From Dipteronia dyeriana (taxonomy: Eukaryota; Streptophyta; Magnoliopsida; Sapindales; Sapindaceae): DNA of 64,000 nucleotides. A model generated the notes under the pieces. The model was not told the DNA's origin and did not search any database. It was given only the letters and a program-made list of their open reading frames with translations. Positions within the stretch are counted from its first letter, which is position 1, and every line of letters starts with the position of its first letter. The stretch covers positions 11,912,413 through 11,976,412 of the forward strand of contig CM065301.1 of NCBI GenBank assembly GCA_032871835.1, given 5' to 3'. A program made the position numbers and the translations under genes. Of the stretch, positions 36,441 through 49,400 are shown in pieces.

Positions 36441-38238
36441 TAAATAGCTTTGATAACTTCAATGAGGTTGTCTATTTTCTATAGGAAATCTTAATGTATT
36501 TGTTGTTATAGACTTATGAAGTAATATTATAACATGTGTTATAGATAATTTATCCATATTGTTTTCTATTCGGTACAGATGGGAACGGAGCAAAAAAAAT
36601 TATTTTAATTTTTTTTATTTATGGAAATTTACTCCCAAGTCTCAAATACATAGAGATACTTTTTATTTAATAATTTAAGATTTTATGGAAGAGGAGGAGA
36701 GACTCAAACCAATAATCTCATGGTGTTGGTATGAAGAACTTTACCGCCAGACTAACATCATATTGTCAATAGATTGAGATACATACTTCCATAATATTAG
36801 GGAAAAAATTATTCACACACTCTAGTAAATATAAATGGTAAAACTCAAACCCCACCACAAATGTAATGTGAAATATTAGAAGTATACATTACATTTTTTT
36901 TATTTAATGGTATATATTTATCCACTTCCTTAGGCTATATTTTTTGTTTTGAAGTTTTTGTTATTGGTATCCACCTATCTAGATTTTGTATTTTTTTTTA
37001 AGCTTTTGTTAGTGGTAGAATTCGAATCGCTGACTTGTGAATCATTTGTCCAAACTCCGAACTCATCTATCTACTGGCTGAACTACGCTTCCGGACATGT
37101 ATACCTTACTCAACCAAGAGTGTATATACTAACTATATTCATTTCATGGCACTGTAGTCCTAATACTCGATCCTTTTTGCTATTTATTATGTTTAAAGTG
37201 TAAAATAAGTATTCCACTGTTAACACAAATACAAGATCTATCAGTCCATTAATATTCTCGATCATACAATTAATAAAAAATGAATAAATAAAAAAATGTT
37301 ATTTATTTATTTCAAATAATATATATAAAAAAAAAAGAGAAAAAGAAAACTGCTATTGAAAGCGTTTATGGTCAACAATGCCATTACTAGGTCAACTCAA
37401 AATAATAATAATAACAATAATAATAATAATGCTATTACTAGGTAATATTTCCCTAAAAAGTTATTGAGAACACTTCTCAAGATTATACATTTAATCAATA
37501 TGTTTCCTAATAAATATAAAAAAATGCCTCTATGTTGTTCACATGAAAAATTAACAAATTAAAGAAAACTACTTTTTCCTTTAAAAAAATAATAATAATA
37601 GAAAACTACTTTTATTGAAAGTATTTAAAACATTTTCAACAACCAAATGAAACTTTGTTTTCTTATAATAATTTCGTTGGCCATATAGTGTCATCGATTA
37701 CTTTGTAAATTCGTTGTCATATATGTACATGATATTGGTGTCTAGCGGTACCAATCACTCGTAACACTAATTAATATGGAACTCTATACTATCATTACAT
37801 AAAGAAACAAAGTATAGTCATTGTTAACAACATAAAGCTTTTACTAAGGTGTAACTGTTAGACCCTATAACAATTTTTTAAACAATTTAATATTTTCTAA
37901 ATTCACGATATTTAATTTTGAACTATCATACTCACAAATGATAAGAATGGGTGAAATATAGAAACACTGATACAAGACGATCCGAAAATCAACCGGTCTA
38001 AAAAATCAATCCAAATGATGTAACAAGTGATTTATCTTTATCATACCATTTCATGATTTGTACGATAAGAACAACTTACATACTTCGTAATTTTATGATT
38101 TGGAAACAAATTATAAACAAATTAAACATCTAGCTTTTGTCTGGAATGAAAAATCGGTATAAATTTTCCTTCTTTATTCCATATCATCAATTGATAGTGA
38201 TTAATTGTAATGGCTATTTGTTAAATTGCTTTAATAAT

Positions 38239-38240
<2 letters not shown>
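36441..38240. other. AT-rich intergenic DNA
   Basis: No gene was seen. A SINE-like fragment lies at 36690-36770 (own entry). The 84-residue ORF at 36949-37203 has no recognisable content. Confidence 0.45.
36690..36770 (-). mobile_element. tRNA-derived SINE-like fragment
   Basis: On the minus strand TGTTAGTCTGGCGGTAAAG resembles an A box. GGTTTGAGTCTC, some 35 bases downstream, resembles a B box. The spacing and order are those of a tRNA-type internal promoter, but no tRNA cloverleaf can be made. Element ends were not found. Confidence 0.4.

Positions 38241-38241
<1 letters not shown>

Positions 38242-38285
<44 letters not shown>
38242..38285. repeat. (TA)n microsatellite
   Basis: A 44-bp run of pure TA dinucleotides. 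Similar shorter runs occur at 33757-33779 and 42390-42410. Confidence 0.9.
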
Positions 38286-38288
<3 letters not shown>

Positions 38289-38289
38289 C

Positions 38290-41200
38290 AAGTCAAAGGA
38301 GAGAAAAAGACATGAATGAGATGGGGAATCCATCCATCAGTGGAAAAACATTGTATACCAACAAAAGGTAAAAGATAAAGTGTGTGTTAGCTGACAATAT
38401 GTGAAACCTTTTAATGTATATAAATAATTAAATGTATGTATTTGATGAAATTAATTAAATGACAACAAACTATATAATTACAAGCTAGCCTAGATTATTT
38501 TCCTTCTAATGTAGATATTAGATAGTTTGGTCTACCTGCTGGTCCCACTACACTCACAAGTCACAAATATGTCTTTCAAAAGAAACACACATGTAGCTAG
38601 TCTTAGAGACCATCACCACCAAATCTTTTTGGTTTCTTCTCTGCTTGAAAAACAACAAGAGTGTGCCACGTGATTGTCCCTCTCTCTTTCTTTTTGCTGG
38701 CCTATTAATTCAATTATACATTAGATGTGAGTGGATGTGATGGATTTTTTTTTTTTTTAAGAATTTCAAATGTTTATAATTTTTGGGATGAAGTTGGATA
38801 TGATCCATTATAAATTTTAATATTTTAAGAATATAAAAAAATATTATATAATTTATTATTATTTTTTTATTTAAAATTTATCGGATGTATTTGTTTCTCT
38901 CTTTAAATATAATAAAATGTACTATTACACGCGTTAATTACATTTTTCTCTTGTAAATTATGAAAAATTACAAAAAATAAATAAATCGGATATGGATATA
39001 GAAGGAGCAATGATGAATATCTCTATCTCAATTCAGAAATTATCTGAATCCGTCATGCTCACTTAGAAATGAGGATTGATACGGAGATGGAGATACATCT
39101 TTCAAACGGATAAGGGAATGAATATTTGGGTATCTATTTCCGATCCGATCTATTGTCATCCCTAATAACAACCTATTATGTTTTGTCACGTAATTACCAA
39201 CTCATTATTTTTAAAATCTATTTTTAAAAACCATCATATTTTCATTAATTATATATGGAATCATCTCTTGGAAAATATAAATTGAAAACATCCCATATTT
39301 TATAAGATACATAAAATTTAAAAAAACTCTTTCACAATGTGAGATTTTTTTTCCAGAAACTTGTATCATATGTTCTTTTGCTCTTAATTTTAGGATTTTT
39401 TCTCTTTTGAAACACCAAATAATTTTCTTTACAATAAACATTCGGTTGTAAAGAAACCATTTATTAAGACTCATAGATTAGAACAAAATGATATCTTATT
39501 TGTAAGATCAATAGCTATCGAGTGGAATTTAGCTCAAAGACAAGCACGTATTTAAATTCATATATAAAAAATATTTATTATAAAATACATATGCAATCTT
39601 TATGATCAAACGAAACCTAAATACATCTGCTTAACTAGTTTTAATAGTATGTTCAAAATTTAAATTCGTAAATAAAGATATAAATAATAGTATTTAATTA
39701 TGCCCAGTAATAATTTGTGATGATGTTGATAAGTATTATCAATTTAATCACGTCGTGTTAGTAATTTTTGAGTGGAGGTAGATGTTAAAAGTCTCTCTCA
39801 TGAAGCAGTTCAGTTGTTTGCCAAACAAGGCATCATGGAATGCTAAACTTAAGAATGGAGCAAATGAGATTTGAACAAGAAGTGGGAGCTAGGTGTTGTG
39901 TCATGTGTGATGGTCCAATATCTTCCTAACAAATCAATTTGTCATTGCTCCAATATTCCATGCATATTACCCTCCAAAATAATTCCCATCTAATTACAAC
40001 TTGCATTTTGGTAGATGTTACCTTGAAAAAAAAGCAAATGCTATGCATATGAATTATAAGTTGTTGAATGGCTCCAAGATTTCGGACCGTGTGTACGCGC
40101 ATGAGACCATGTGAGATATTATTCGTTTTGGTTCACTGGGTCTCACAGTTTTGTCATTAAAAGGGATATTGTGGGGTTAATGCTAATATTTGCTTATTTA
40201 TACAACATGTTAGTCTGGACTTTAACTAATCTTAACAACATTCCAATTAAGGATAGACTATGTGTTTTCTTGGACCCCTCATTTTGAAGCCAGTTGTTAA
40301 CGTCAAAATTTTGAATTGAGTTTGCATAAGGTCTCTGCCTATGAGATATCATTCACTTTGATCTATTAGGTCTCACGGTTTTATCTTAAAAGGAGGTTTG
40401 TAGGATTAATGCTAGGTTTTACTTATTTATATCATAGGTTAATCGGTCATATTTGTAAAGTGGAGAGAGATACATGTGAAAGATTAAAGGAAAGTATATA
40501 TTAAGATAGCAAAATAGAATTGTTATATATACTCGATTAAAAAAATTGATTATCAAAATTTTATTACCTATTTTTGATGATAATAATAAATAATTGATTA
40601 AATGTTTAAACACGTTATGAGATATAATTTATCCAATTATCCAAACTCCAAATCAAAGAAGCAAAGCTTGATATAGTTGCAAATTATATGAATAAGGTTT
40701 TTAGTTCAAGGTATTTCTTATTTTAATGCACTTAACGTCGTTAATGTTGGTTAATTTGTTTACACTCGCTCAAGAGTGTTTTTCTATCTTTTTTTTTTGT
40801 TTGAAAAGGAGTAACATCTATCTTTTTGCTAAGCCTAACCATTTAATTAGGTCCATATCCAACCTTCGTGATCTTTCTAAAATGGTTTTAAGTTCCTTCA
40901 ATGCGGGTAAAATTTACTAAAGCCCAATTCACTCCAATATTGCCTCCATTGTAATACTGTTTTTTTTTTTTAAAAACAATTGTTTGTAGAACCTACAGAG
41001 TCGGTACTCTATTAGCATGGTCGAATGTCTACTCCATAATCAAAAGAGTAGACTCTCAATATCAGAATGGGTATCCCCATTCTTATTATAATTTTATAGA
41101 TAACTGTGAGATAATATAATAATATATACAAGGTGTCAAATGCAACATGGGAATGCATTTTAGAAAAGTTCAAACAAATTTCAGAGATTTGAACAAAATA

Positions 41201-43400
41201 TATGTGATTTTTAATGGACTTTTAAACATATGAACGTTCTTCAGACACTTTTAATATGACCAATTCATCTATATATATATATATAATTTCATCATATCTT
41301 AAAGGAATATAATCAAGTCAACCAAGAACTAAACAGTGAAAGCAATATGCTAGCTTTTAACGAATAATATGTCCTGCCTTGTCATCGTCAAATTTTATTC
41401 TTAATTCTTTTGTTATGATCAAAACATTTGTTTACAACAGAAGCAACTTTCACTTTCCCTGATAGGTTTATCTTTTTTTTTTAACACGAAATTAACGATA
41501 AAAAGCCACAAAAAAAGATTATATAATATGCATGTGAATAATAATAATAATAATAATAAAAGGTGCAAGCTAGGATCACGAGAAAATGGCAAAAATAAAA
41601 ATAAAAAAATGTCTGAAGTTATTGTCACTTGTGTTGCTTGACAAATAAAACGAAGTTATTGTCATGATTGATACCTTAACAAGAAAGAGACTTTGGTTTG
41701 ATTAATTTCGTTTTTTCTTTCTAATAATGATGATAACATTCAACAAAAATAAAATTATCCAAGAGAGCGGGGAAGAGTTGCTTTATAGTCTAAATGGAAT
41801 GTTTTAAGTGCAAAAATTTGGGGTGCTTTTACTAGTTAGGTGAAGAGTCTTGTTGTTTTAACTTTTAACCTATCAACTTCATCATGGAGCTTTGACGATT
41901 CCAGCTGCATTTCTTACGGGGTTTGAATGACGCCAACTTTTTTTTTTTTTTTTTTTTAAGAGGAAATGCTACCCACTTTTTAATGCTGTCTTTCTTACAT
42001 TTAATTAATAAAGGAATCGTTACCGTCCAGTATAGGTAGATGTAAAACAGTATTCATTCGGTTTAAAAATACATTAGATTCGAATCGTTATATATACCAG
42101 CAAGTGGTATATCACGAATACAAGAAAATACGGTGACTGAATACTTTTGTTTTGTGTGTATTTTTTATACGATGAGTATAAAGCTTGACAATAAGTCTAA
42201 GAAATTTACAATAAAGAAATAATTAATGTCTAGATCTTATGTCGATGGTAATTACATATGTGAAAGAATAGTTAATGGTGTAATCGAAACAAATCAACTC
42301 CTTATGGAAAGTAATCATGATAATAATTCTACAATCAATCTTGATCAAAGCCTTCATCGTATCATAACTATAATGTTGATTTTTAACGATATATATATAT
42401 ATATATATATTATTAAGTGAATAGTTAGGGCCCTAAAGCTAAAAAATATAACTACCCAAACTTATTTTGAATTCTAAGCTTGCAATGTTAATATTGTATA
42501 ACAATTATAATCTACCAAAATCTAACTCATGACATTGAAATTAACGATTAACACCGTTCAATGTACGTGGTTCAATGGAAAATAGTAGCCAATATTAATA
42601 CAAAAATGACCCACCCGGTCATCTTGTTTTGTCTCTCAGGCCAAACGATTAGCAACGGCAAACGATGCTTCACTGTCTAACTTAAAACACACATTGAATT
42701 ATTAAATAAATAGGTCAAAGTAGGTGTCTCTGTCACAGCAAATGAAGGACAAAAACAAGACCATCAATGGGTCGAAATCTAGAGTCAGAATCACTGTTTC
42801 TGTTTCTAGTAATGCCTTAACTTTGTGGTATTTTTTTTTTATTTTTTTTTATTTTTGACATAATCAACTTTATGGGATATGATTGTACAAACTGTTGGTT
42901 TTTAGCTTTTATTTTTTATTATGGAACTTGTATTATGATGGTCCTTTCATTTCATTAATCACCAACACAAGTTAATCATGTCTCTCAACTGTTGATAAAG
43001 CATACTTTACTGTGTAATTTTAAACTTTAATTTCTTTGGTTTTCTAGAAAAGATAAGAGAGAACAAACAAATGCATATGCCAATTTACTGTACATTCAAA
43101 TTTTCATTCTTCATTTGCTAATGGAATCTAATCCTTTGTAATTTTTTTCAATATCATTTTGTAAATTAATGACTGGAAATGTTTACTTGTATGACTGTAT
43201 TGACGAGTGTCATAGAGATCATTATATTAATCCCAATTTAAATGTGATTAATGTTACGCTTTGGACTCGGCCCAAAATTAAAAGTTGAGCTTATATAATA
43301 CAATTGGCCCACTAATATCAACAAATGGGTTCTATAATCCATAGGGCAGGTTAAGCTAATAAAAACAAAATATCAACTTCAAATTTTCACTTAGTAAGAT
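38290..43400. other. AT-rich intergenic DNA
   Basis: No coding region is supported. Poly-T/A tracts and short microsatellites dominate. One two-copy repeat at 40108-40432 is listed separately. Confidence 0.45.
40108..40432. repeat. Two-copy dispersed repeat, about 95 bp, 234 bp apart
   Basis: A block beginning TGAGATAT.ATTC..TTTG.TC and running through GGTCTCAC.GTTTT and AAAAGG into TTAATGCTA...CTTATTTATA occurs near 40110-40203 and again near 40344-40432, moderately diverged. It is probably part of a degraded transposon. Confidence 0.6.
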
Positions 43401-43417
43401 AGTTGCTGAGCAGATAA

Positions 43418-43510
43418 GATGAGATTTGTCGGGTGGTAAACTTCGTAAACCTGTACCACGAGTTTGCAGGTTCAAGTTCTCCCCCTATTTGAAAAACTCT
43501 AAATTTATGT
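43418..43510 (+). mobile_element. tRNA-derived SINE-like fragment
   Basis: TTTGTCGGGTGGTAAAC (A-box-like) is followed about 35 bases later by AGGTTCAAGTTCTCC (B-box-like), as in plant SINE heads. No functional tRNA fold is possible and the tail is unclear. Confidence 0.4.
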
Positions 43511-43694
43511 ACAAATGTAACACTTCAGAAAAAAGAAAAGATTTTGAGCTAAAGTCAATTTATTTATTATTCTCAACTTTATAAAATAAAAGATCATTGA
43601 CATTAAATATATAAATTTAAATTGATATAACCCATACATGCAACGATTAGACATGAAACAAGCTTAAACTGAACAAACTGGGGTATGAAAATTG

Positions 43695-44390
43695 AAGGGA
43701 TAATCATCCTGGTGGCCATCAACTTATGTCACAATTATCAAAATGACACCAGATGGGGAATTAATTTCAAAATGACTATTTTTAGCAAATATTGTTACAC
43801 TAATGACCATTCTATATAATTCTATCCAATAAGCGGTATTTTGGTAAATAAGGGGAAGATATTAATTTATTTTAGATGTTTTTTTAAAATCATTTTTTTT
43901 CTTTTATTTTTTGAAACAAATAATTATATTTAGTGTGTGTATATACATATAGTATATCTCAAGCGTGCGCGAACACAAAAAAAAAATCTAAAAAATCTAA
44001 AAAATATATTTAAGATAAGTTGAAAATAAATAAATATATATATATCTTTTTTGAGAAGATTAAAACTACAAAAATATATTTGAGATAAGTTGAATATATA
44101 TATATGGATTTGAGATATGCTATACGTATTTACATACATTAAATATAATTATTTGTTTTAAAAAATAAAATAAAAATTTGATTTCTAAAAAATATCTAAA
44201 ATAAATTAATATCATCTCTTAATTTATTAAAATATCACTCATTTGATATAATTAGATGAAATTAGATGAAATGATCATTACTCATTAGTGCAACAATGTT
44301 CGCTAAAAATGATCATTTTAAAACCAACTTCCAATCTAATGACCATTTTGACAATGATGGTATAAGTCCATGGGCAACCCTGAAATCATC
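43695..44390. mobile_element. Fold-back element with inverted arms of about 270-290 bp
   Basis: The left arm (about 43697-43965) and the right arm (about 44105-44390) are inverted copies. Examples are AAAATGACTATTTTTAGCAAATATTGTTACACTAATGA against TCATTAGTGCAACAATGTTCGCTAAAAATGATCATTTT, and ATATTAATTTATTTTAGAT in both. The roughly 140-bp centre carries its own short direct repeat (ATATTTGAGATAAGTTGA-like). Flanking 9-mers TGAAAATTG (43686-43694) and TAAAAATTG (44391-44399) differ at one base and would suit a Mutator-type 9-bp target duplication. A transcript through it would form a long hairpin. Confidence 0.75.
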
Positions 44391-44811
44391 TAAAAATTGT
44401 ATATAAGTCTCCAAAAGTGAATATTAGGATAAAGTTAGCGGTGACGTATTGTACATGTGAGTCGTTGTCTTTGACATAATAAGAAGCAAACAAGGAAAGA
44501 AATGGTTTTGTCCCTAGTTTCATGTGTGTTACTGGTGTGGACAACTATACAAGGTACAGGACAAGCCAGCACCGGCCAATTTCCGGACCAAACATACACA
44601 TGAAGAATGACTTTTACGTATTTTGGACACAGACTCATGCTGCTCTCTAATCCACTACTAATTTTAGTTTTTATGAACCCAATTGACAGGTGTTTCTGAT
44701 TTTTCAAGTGGGGTGGTGGTTACTTATACTTATTTATCTCTGTCTAAAACATAATACGATAAAGATGATGTTGATATAGTGGTATACCTATATGATATGA
44801 TAAGATGATAT

Positions 44812-44885
44812 TGATCTAGTGGTATATCCTTCACATATATATTATAAGGTTGTGGGTTCGAGTCTCTCGCTCTCCAAATTCTCAA
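44812..44885 (+). mobile_element. tRNA-derived SINE-like fragment
   Basis: TTGATCTAGTGGTATATCC and GTGGGTTCGAGTCTCTCGC have A-box and B-box form and tRNA-like spacing. A second partial A-box copy (TTGATATAGTGGTATACC) lies about 40 bases upstream, so the head has been duplicated. Not a functional tRNA. Confidence 0.45.
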
Positions 44886-45151
44886 TAATTATAATATTTC
44901 AAAGAATAAAAAAATGTCTATACCTTGACCTATTTAAGCATTTCGACTCTTAAAATTGTTTCAATCGTGATTCACTATTTTAGTACCTCTTCTTTTAAAG
45001 TTTTAATTTTATTTTTCCATCTAGCTAAAATTAATGGAAAACTTAAGAGTTAAGAATAATCTTAAAAAACAATACAAATTTGTTCAAAAAAAAATTGAAC
45101 CTGAAATATAAAATAAAAAGTTGTCCTTTTTTTTATTAAATACAACTTCTA

Positions 45152-45361
45152 GACTCTATAAGTACGGTCTGAAATACTACTCTCACTATCGGAGAGATGT
45201 TACACGTGGATTACAACTCTTACAAGCGGAGAGAAGACTGCTCCCACAAACCGGGAGACTCTATAAGCACGGTCCGAAATACTACTCCCACTATCAGGGA
45301 GATATTACACGTTGACTATAACTCTCACAATCGAAGAGAGGACTGCTCCCACCAACCAGAA
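45152..45361. repeat. Two-copy 105-bp tandem repeat
   Basis: The unit starting GACTCTATAAG(T/C)ACGGTC(T/C)GAAATACTACTC begins at 45152 and again at 45257. The period of 105 is a multiple of three, so a + strand frame (45121-45315) stays open with a repeated RLYK.G.KYYSHY peptide. I regard this as chance rather than a gene, because there is no further support. The second copy runs into a SINE-like sequence. Confidence 0.75.
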
Positions 45362-45480
45362 GAAAAACTCTCCACACATACTTGTAAATACGTATGGTGG
45401 GACTCGAACCCCTGACCACTAGGTATGGAAAGGAGGTACACAATCAACTCTGTTAAGAGGTGTTGTGTTTTTTTTAACTT
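45345..45480 (-). mobile_element. tRNA-derived SINE-like element, copy 1
   Basis: On the minus strand, CCTCTTAACAGAGTTGATTGTGTA is followed by GTGGTCAGGGGTTCGAGTCCCACC, a clear B-box context. The same sequence family recurs at 51470-51595, including the trailing ACCAGAAGAAAAACTCTCCACACAT. Shared ends and two dispersed copies support a SINE rather than a tRNA gene. Confidence 0.55.
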
Positions 45481-45589
45481 TCTTGAATATACTAATATTA
45501 GACTCATTTTCATTATTTAAAAATAAAATAAGGTTTTGAGTGAATATTATCAATCAGGTACAGTAACAATGTATAGGTAAGATCATAAA

Positions 45590-45755
45590 GACGGCCCACA
45601 ATTCACTGAAAATTCCACGCAACCCGATCCTTCATTAGCCCATATGGACTATACCCGGCCCAATTCGTTCCCTTCAAAAATAAATAAAAAAACTCTCCAA
45701 CTCGCCCGCTTCTCAAATCACAACTCTCTGTTTCTGTTCTCTCTCTCTCTCTCCA
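45590..45755 (+). promoter_or_regulatory. Promoter-proximal region of the AGC1-12-like kinase
   Basis: Directly upstream of the ATG lie CGGCCCACAATT (about 45593), AGCCCATATGG (45638) and CCGGCCCAATTC (about 45656), GGCCCA-type elements common near plant start sites. A CT-rich leader (TTCTCTCTCTCTCTCTCC) ends at the start codon. The start of transcription is not determined. Confidence 0.4.
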
Positions 45756-46391
45756 ATGGAGCCATGGCTCGAAGACTTAGCCGACGATCTCCAGAGCGTA
45801 AGCTTCACCTCCACGAACACCACCACAACGATCAACCGAAGCACCAGCTCCGGCTCCTCCGACGCCGCCGCCCTCACTCCGGCTCCCTCAGCTCACGGCT
45901 CCTTCTCCTCCTCCTCCAAGTCCAAATCCACACATTCCATCTCCCTCGCCGACCTCCGCTTCTCCCTCCGCCTCGGCTCCGGCGACATCGGCTCTGTCTA
46001 CCTAGCCGAAATCAAGAACAGCGAGATCAACAATATCAACACTAACAGCCTCTTCGCTGCCAAAGTGATGGACAAGAAAGAGCTCGCCTCGAGAAGCAAA
46101 GAAGGCAGGGCCCGAACCGAGAGAGAAATATTGCAGCTGTTAGACCACCCGTTTCTCCCCACGCTTTACGCCAGTCTAGACTCACAGAAGTGGCTCTGTT
46201 TGTTGACGGAGTTCTGTCCCGGCGGTGACCTCCACGTCCTCCGCCAACGCCAGAACAACAAACGATTCGACGAAACCGCCGTCAGGTACGCCTCCACATT
46301 CTTCCATATTTGCTCTCTTTGATTTTAATTTGCAATTATGTAAATTCCGATTTGCTTATTTTTATTTATTTATTTAAATAATACTAAAATG

Positions 46392-46422
<31 letters not shown>

Positions 46423-49400
46423 GGGTGATAGACGGTGATGGATCGGGTGTGAGTGGGGGCTCATCAATCACTTGGCGGAGACACTGGTGTGGCACCCACC
46501 AGTTGGTCACTGTCTGATTGAGTGAGTGAGTGAGTTGACACCGCTTTTACGATGGATTTCATCACGTACACCGGATCGTTATTCGTTACGGTAGATTAGG
46601 GTGGTCGTCTCGTCTAGAATCTAGATTGAAATTTGTCTGTATTCATGATTTTGATTTGTCTGACTTTTTTTCATCTGCCCACTAGGACTAAAACGACGCC
46701 TGTTGCGGTCACGCAACCTCTCTGGAGGGAAATTTAATTAATTACAGGGAAAGTTACGTATACGCCTGCAATCTCTTAAATGCTCAAATCAATTTGGGAA
46801 ACTAACCTAATTGATGGATCTAATGCGCAAATCAATTTGGGGTGGAGGGATCTAATGGAATCCCCGCATTTTAGGCCGTTCACTTGTGAGCAATTGATGC
46901 CTCTAATCAAATCAATTTGTTTACATTTACATACCAATTTTGATACACATCTCTCTCCCTCTTTCTTTATTAGGTTTATAAATATATATATCTTCTAGGG
47001 ATCTAGGGTTTGATGTTATGTGTCTACAGTCCTCTAATGTCACCCTCCAAATCTACTCCTAATAAAATAATAATTATTATAATTGCTTACAGTTACAGAT
47101 GATATGGTACTGTTGGTGAATGGTACTGGGCGTGAATTTTACAGTCTCTTGAGGGCCTTGAGGCTATTAACCTTGGTAGATTTGATCTTATTAGAAAGTT
47201 ATTAGTAGGTTGGGGTTGGAACTTGGACGAGTGTCCAGTGTGTAATATGTCAACAATTATAGTCGATTGACCAACCCTGTTAAATGGTCATTTAAGTATT
47301 AGGTGGTTGAAACTTGAAAGTATTCTCATAGCCAACCCATTAAAAGGTTGCTTTTAATTTTACGAAGAAATAAAATCAAAATCATTATGACAAAATTATG
47401 GAAACATACAGTTCAGGTTTTCATTGCGCTATTATATGCGGTAGATATCACACATTATTAATATTAGAAATAATATAATAGGAATTTAAAAAGTAAAAAA
47501 GATACACAAAAATAATTGCCTAATAATTTTAATGTCTATATCAGTTACATAAATAACTTAACAAATAAATATGTACTATTTTTAGGTGCATACCTTTATT
47601 TGATTGATTACATGAGAAAGCAATATTATTCAATTTTTTTTTAATATATCACATGGCGGTGACACGAAATCTGTGGTCTGTGGCCAGTGTGAATGAGCTC
47701 TCTTACACCCGGCCCTGATTTTATTCCAATTTTATGATCCAAAAATCTGAATTTAGGTTCCCATATCTTTAGCCGGATTTAAAGGAATCTTTTATTGTTC
47801 CTAGTTTATGTATTTTGCCTCACTAAGGTGGCCCCCTGTTTCGGCCGGTTGCCTCTCCTAGGCCCCTTTCATTATTTATTTCCAAGTCTAACCCATTTAT
47901 TATGCATTAAAATCAAGGTCTCGCCCTAGGAATGCAAATTCTATCGTTACCCCTAAACTTATTTTATATTGTATATTCTGCTCCCGAAGCATATTTTTTT
48001 AAATTTACCGGATGTATTGTTGAATGTTGTATTTGACCATTGAAGTTGTGACATATGACATTATCAAATGTGATACATGTGTATCATTTTCTGTTTTCTT
48101 GCCATATGTCACATCTTCAGTGGCCGGATGTATCATTCCAGAGTACAGCCGGTCATCGACTGAGGTGACATACCAGGCACTAACTTGACTTGCTTTGCTA
48201 ATATTGAACCTCCCATAACAGACATAAACACATGCACTCAAATAAACTAAACAATAAAATTGTAGGAAAACTTAATCATCATGTGAATCCTATCTGTTTG
48301 ACCATATTTCAACATTAATTTATACCGTTTTAAATTAGTAACTCAGTTGACTATAAACCTATGATTAAATTTTTACTGAGTTTACATTTTTCATGTTCTT
48401 ATACATTCTATTTCTCAATGTATGTATTATCTATTAATTAAACTTGATTATTTAGGAAGAAATAGTAAAATATTATGCGCATAGTCAATCCTAATTTATC
48501 TCGAAGCTGTTCATATTAGACATAATATATACTACTAGTATGAACATAATCATTTTTAGACCTAATTGTAGGGCACATAAGATGACAGGGAGACGGGGAA
48601 TAGAACAATGCAATATATGCTTCTGTATAAGGACACAAGTGGAAAACTTTATTTGCTTCGAGCTTCTCCGGCCAGAAAAAAATTATTTTGATACACGTAT
48701 TCATATATTATTTCATGGAAGATTTTTAAGAGTTTCATGAAATCCCAAGAGTAGTTTATCAAGGAGACACGTAGGTCCCATATATCATGCATTGTGTGGT
48801 TAGAACTTGAAGCAAAATAAATTATTCTTTAATAATTTTTAATGATATGAAAAAGTCGTGAATTCAGGCTTCCTGTTTTCAATAAGAAAATAGCACCAGA
48901 CCACTGACTAGTGATGACCTTAGTAGGTCCATATATCCCCTGGTCAACAGTTTTTGAGAATCTGACACCAAACGGGATTTGTTGAGATATGTGAGATCAA
49001 GTACTATATGCAATAATTAGTTGAAGATCAGTCCATAAATGAAATTTAAAAGTTAAACTTGAAATTAATTTTTGAGGTTTGAATATAAATCTGCATATAG
49101 TTGAGATTAGATTTTGTATTTAAATGTTTAATTTGTGTAATCGAATAGGACATGGATACTAATTTCTCCACTAACTTTCTTGGTGTATATATATCTCCAG
49201 GTTACTAATTTCTCCACTAACTTTCTTGGTGTATATATATCTCCAGGTTCTACTCATCAGAAGTGGTAGTAGCACTAGAGTATCTGCACATGTTAGGGAT
49301 TGTTTACCGTGATCTGAAACCCGAAAATGTCCTTGTTCGATCAGACGGTCACATTATGCTAACAGATTTCGACCTCTCGTTAAAATGTGATGATTCTACA

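Noticed and set aside
36949..37203. 84-residue + strand ORF as a small gene
   Set aside because: Composition is Phe/Leu-rich in AT-rich DNA, it has no family resemblance or neighbouring exon signals, and it overlaps no conserved feature.
43418..43510. Functional tRNA gene
   Set aside because: A-box and B-box-like words are present, but no acceptor stem or anticodon arm can be formed. It is better explained as a SINE fragment.
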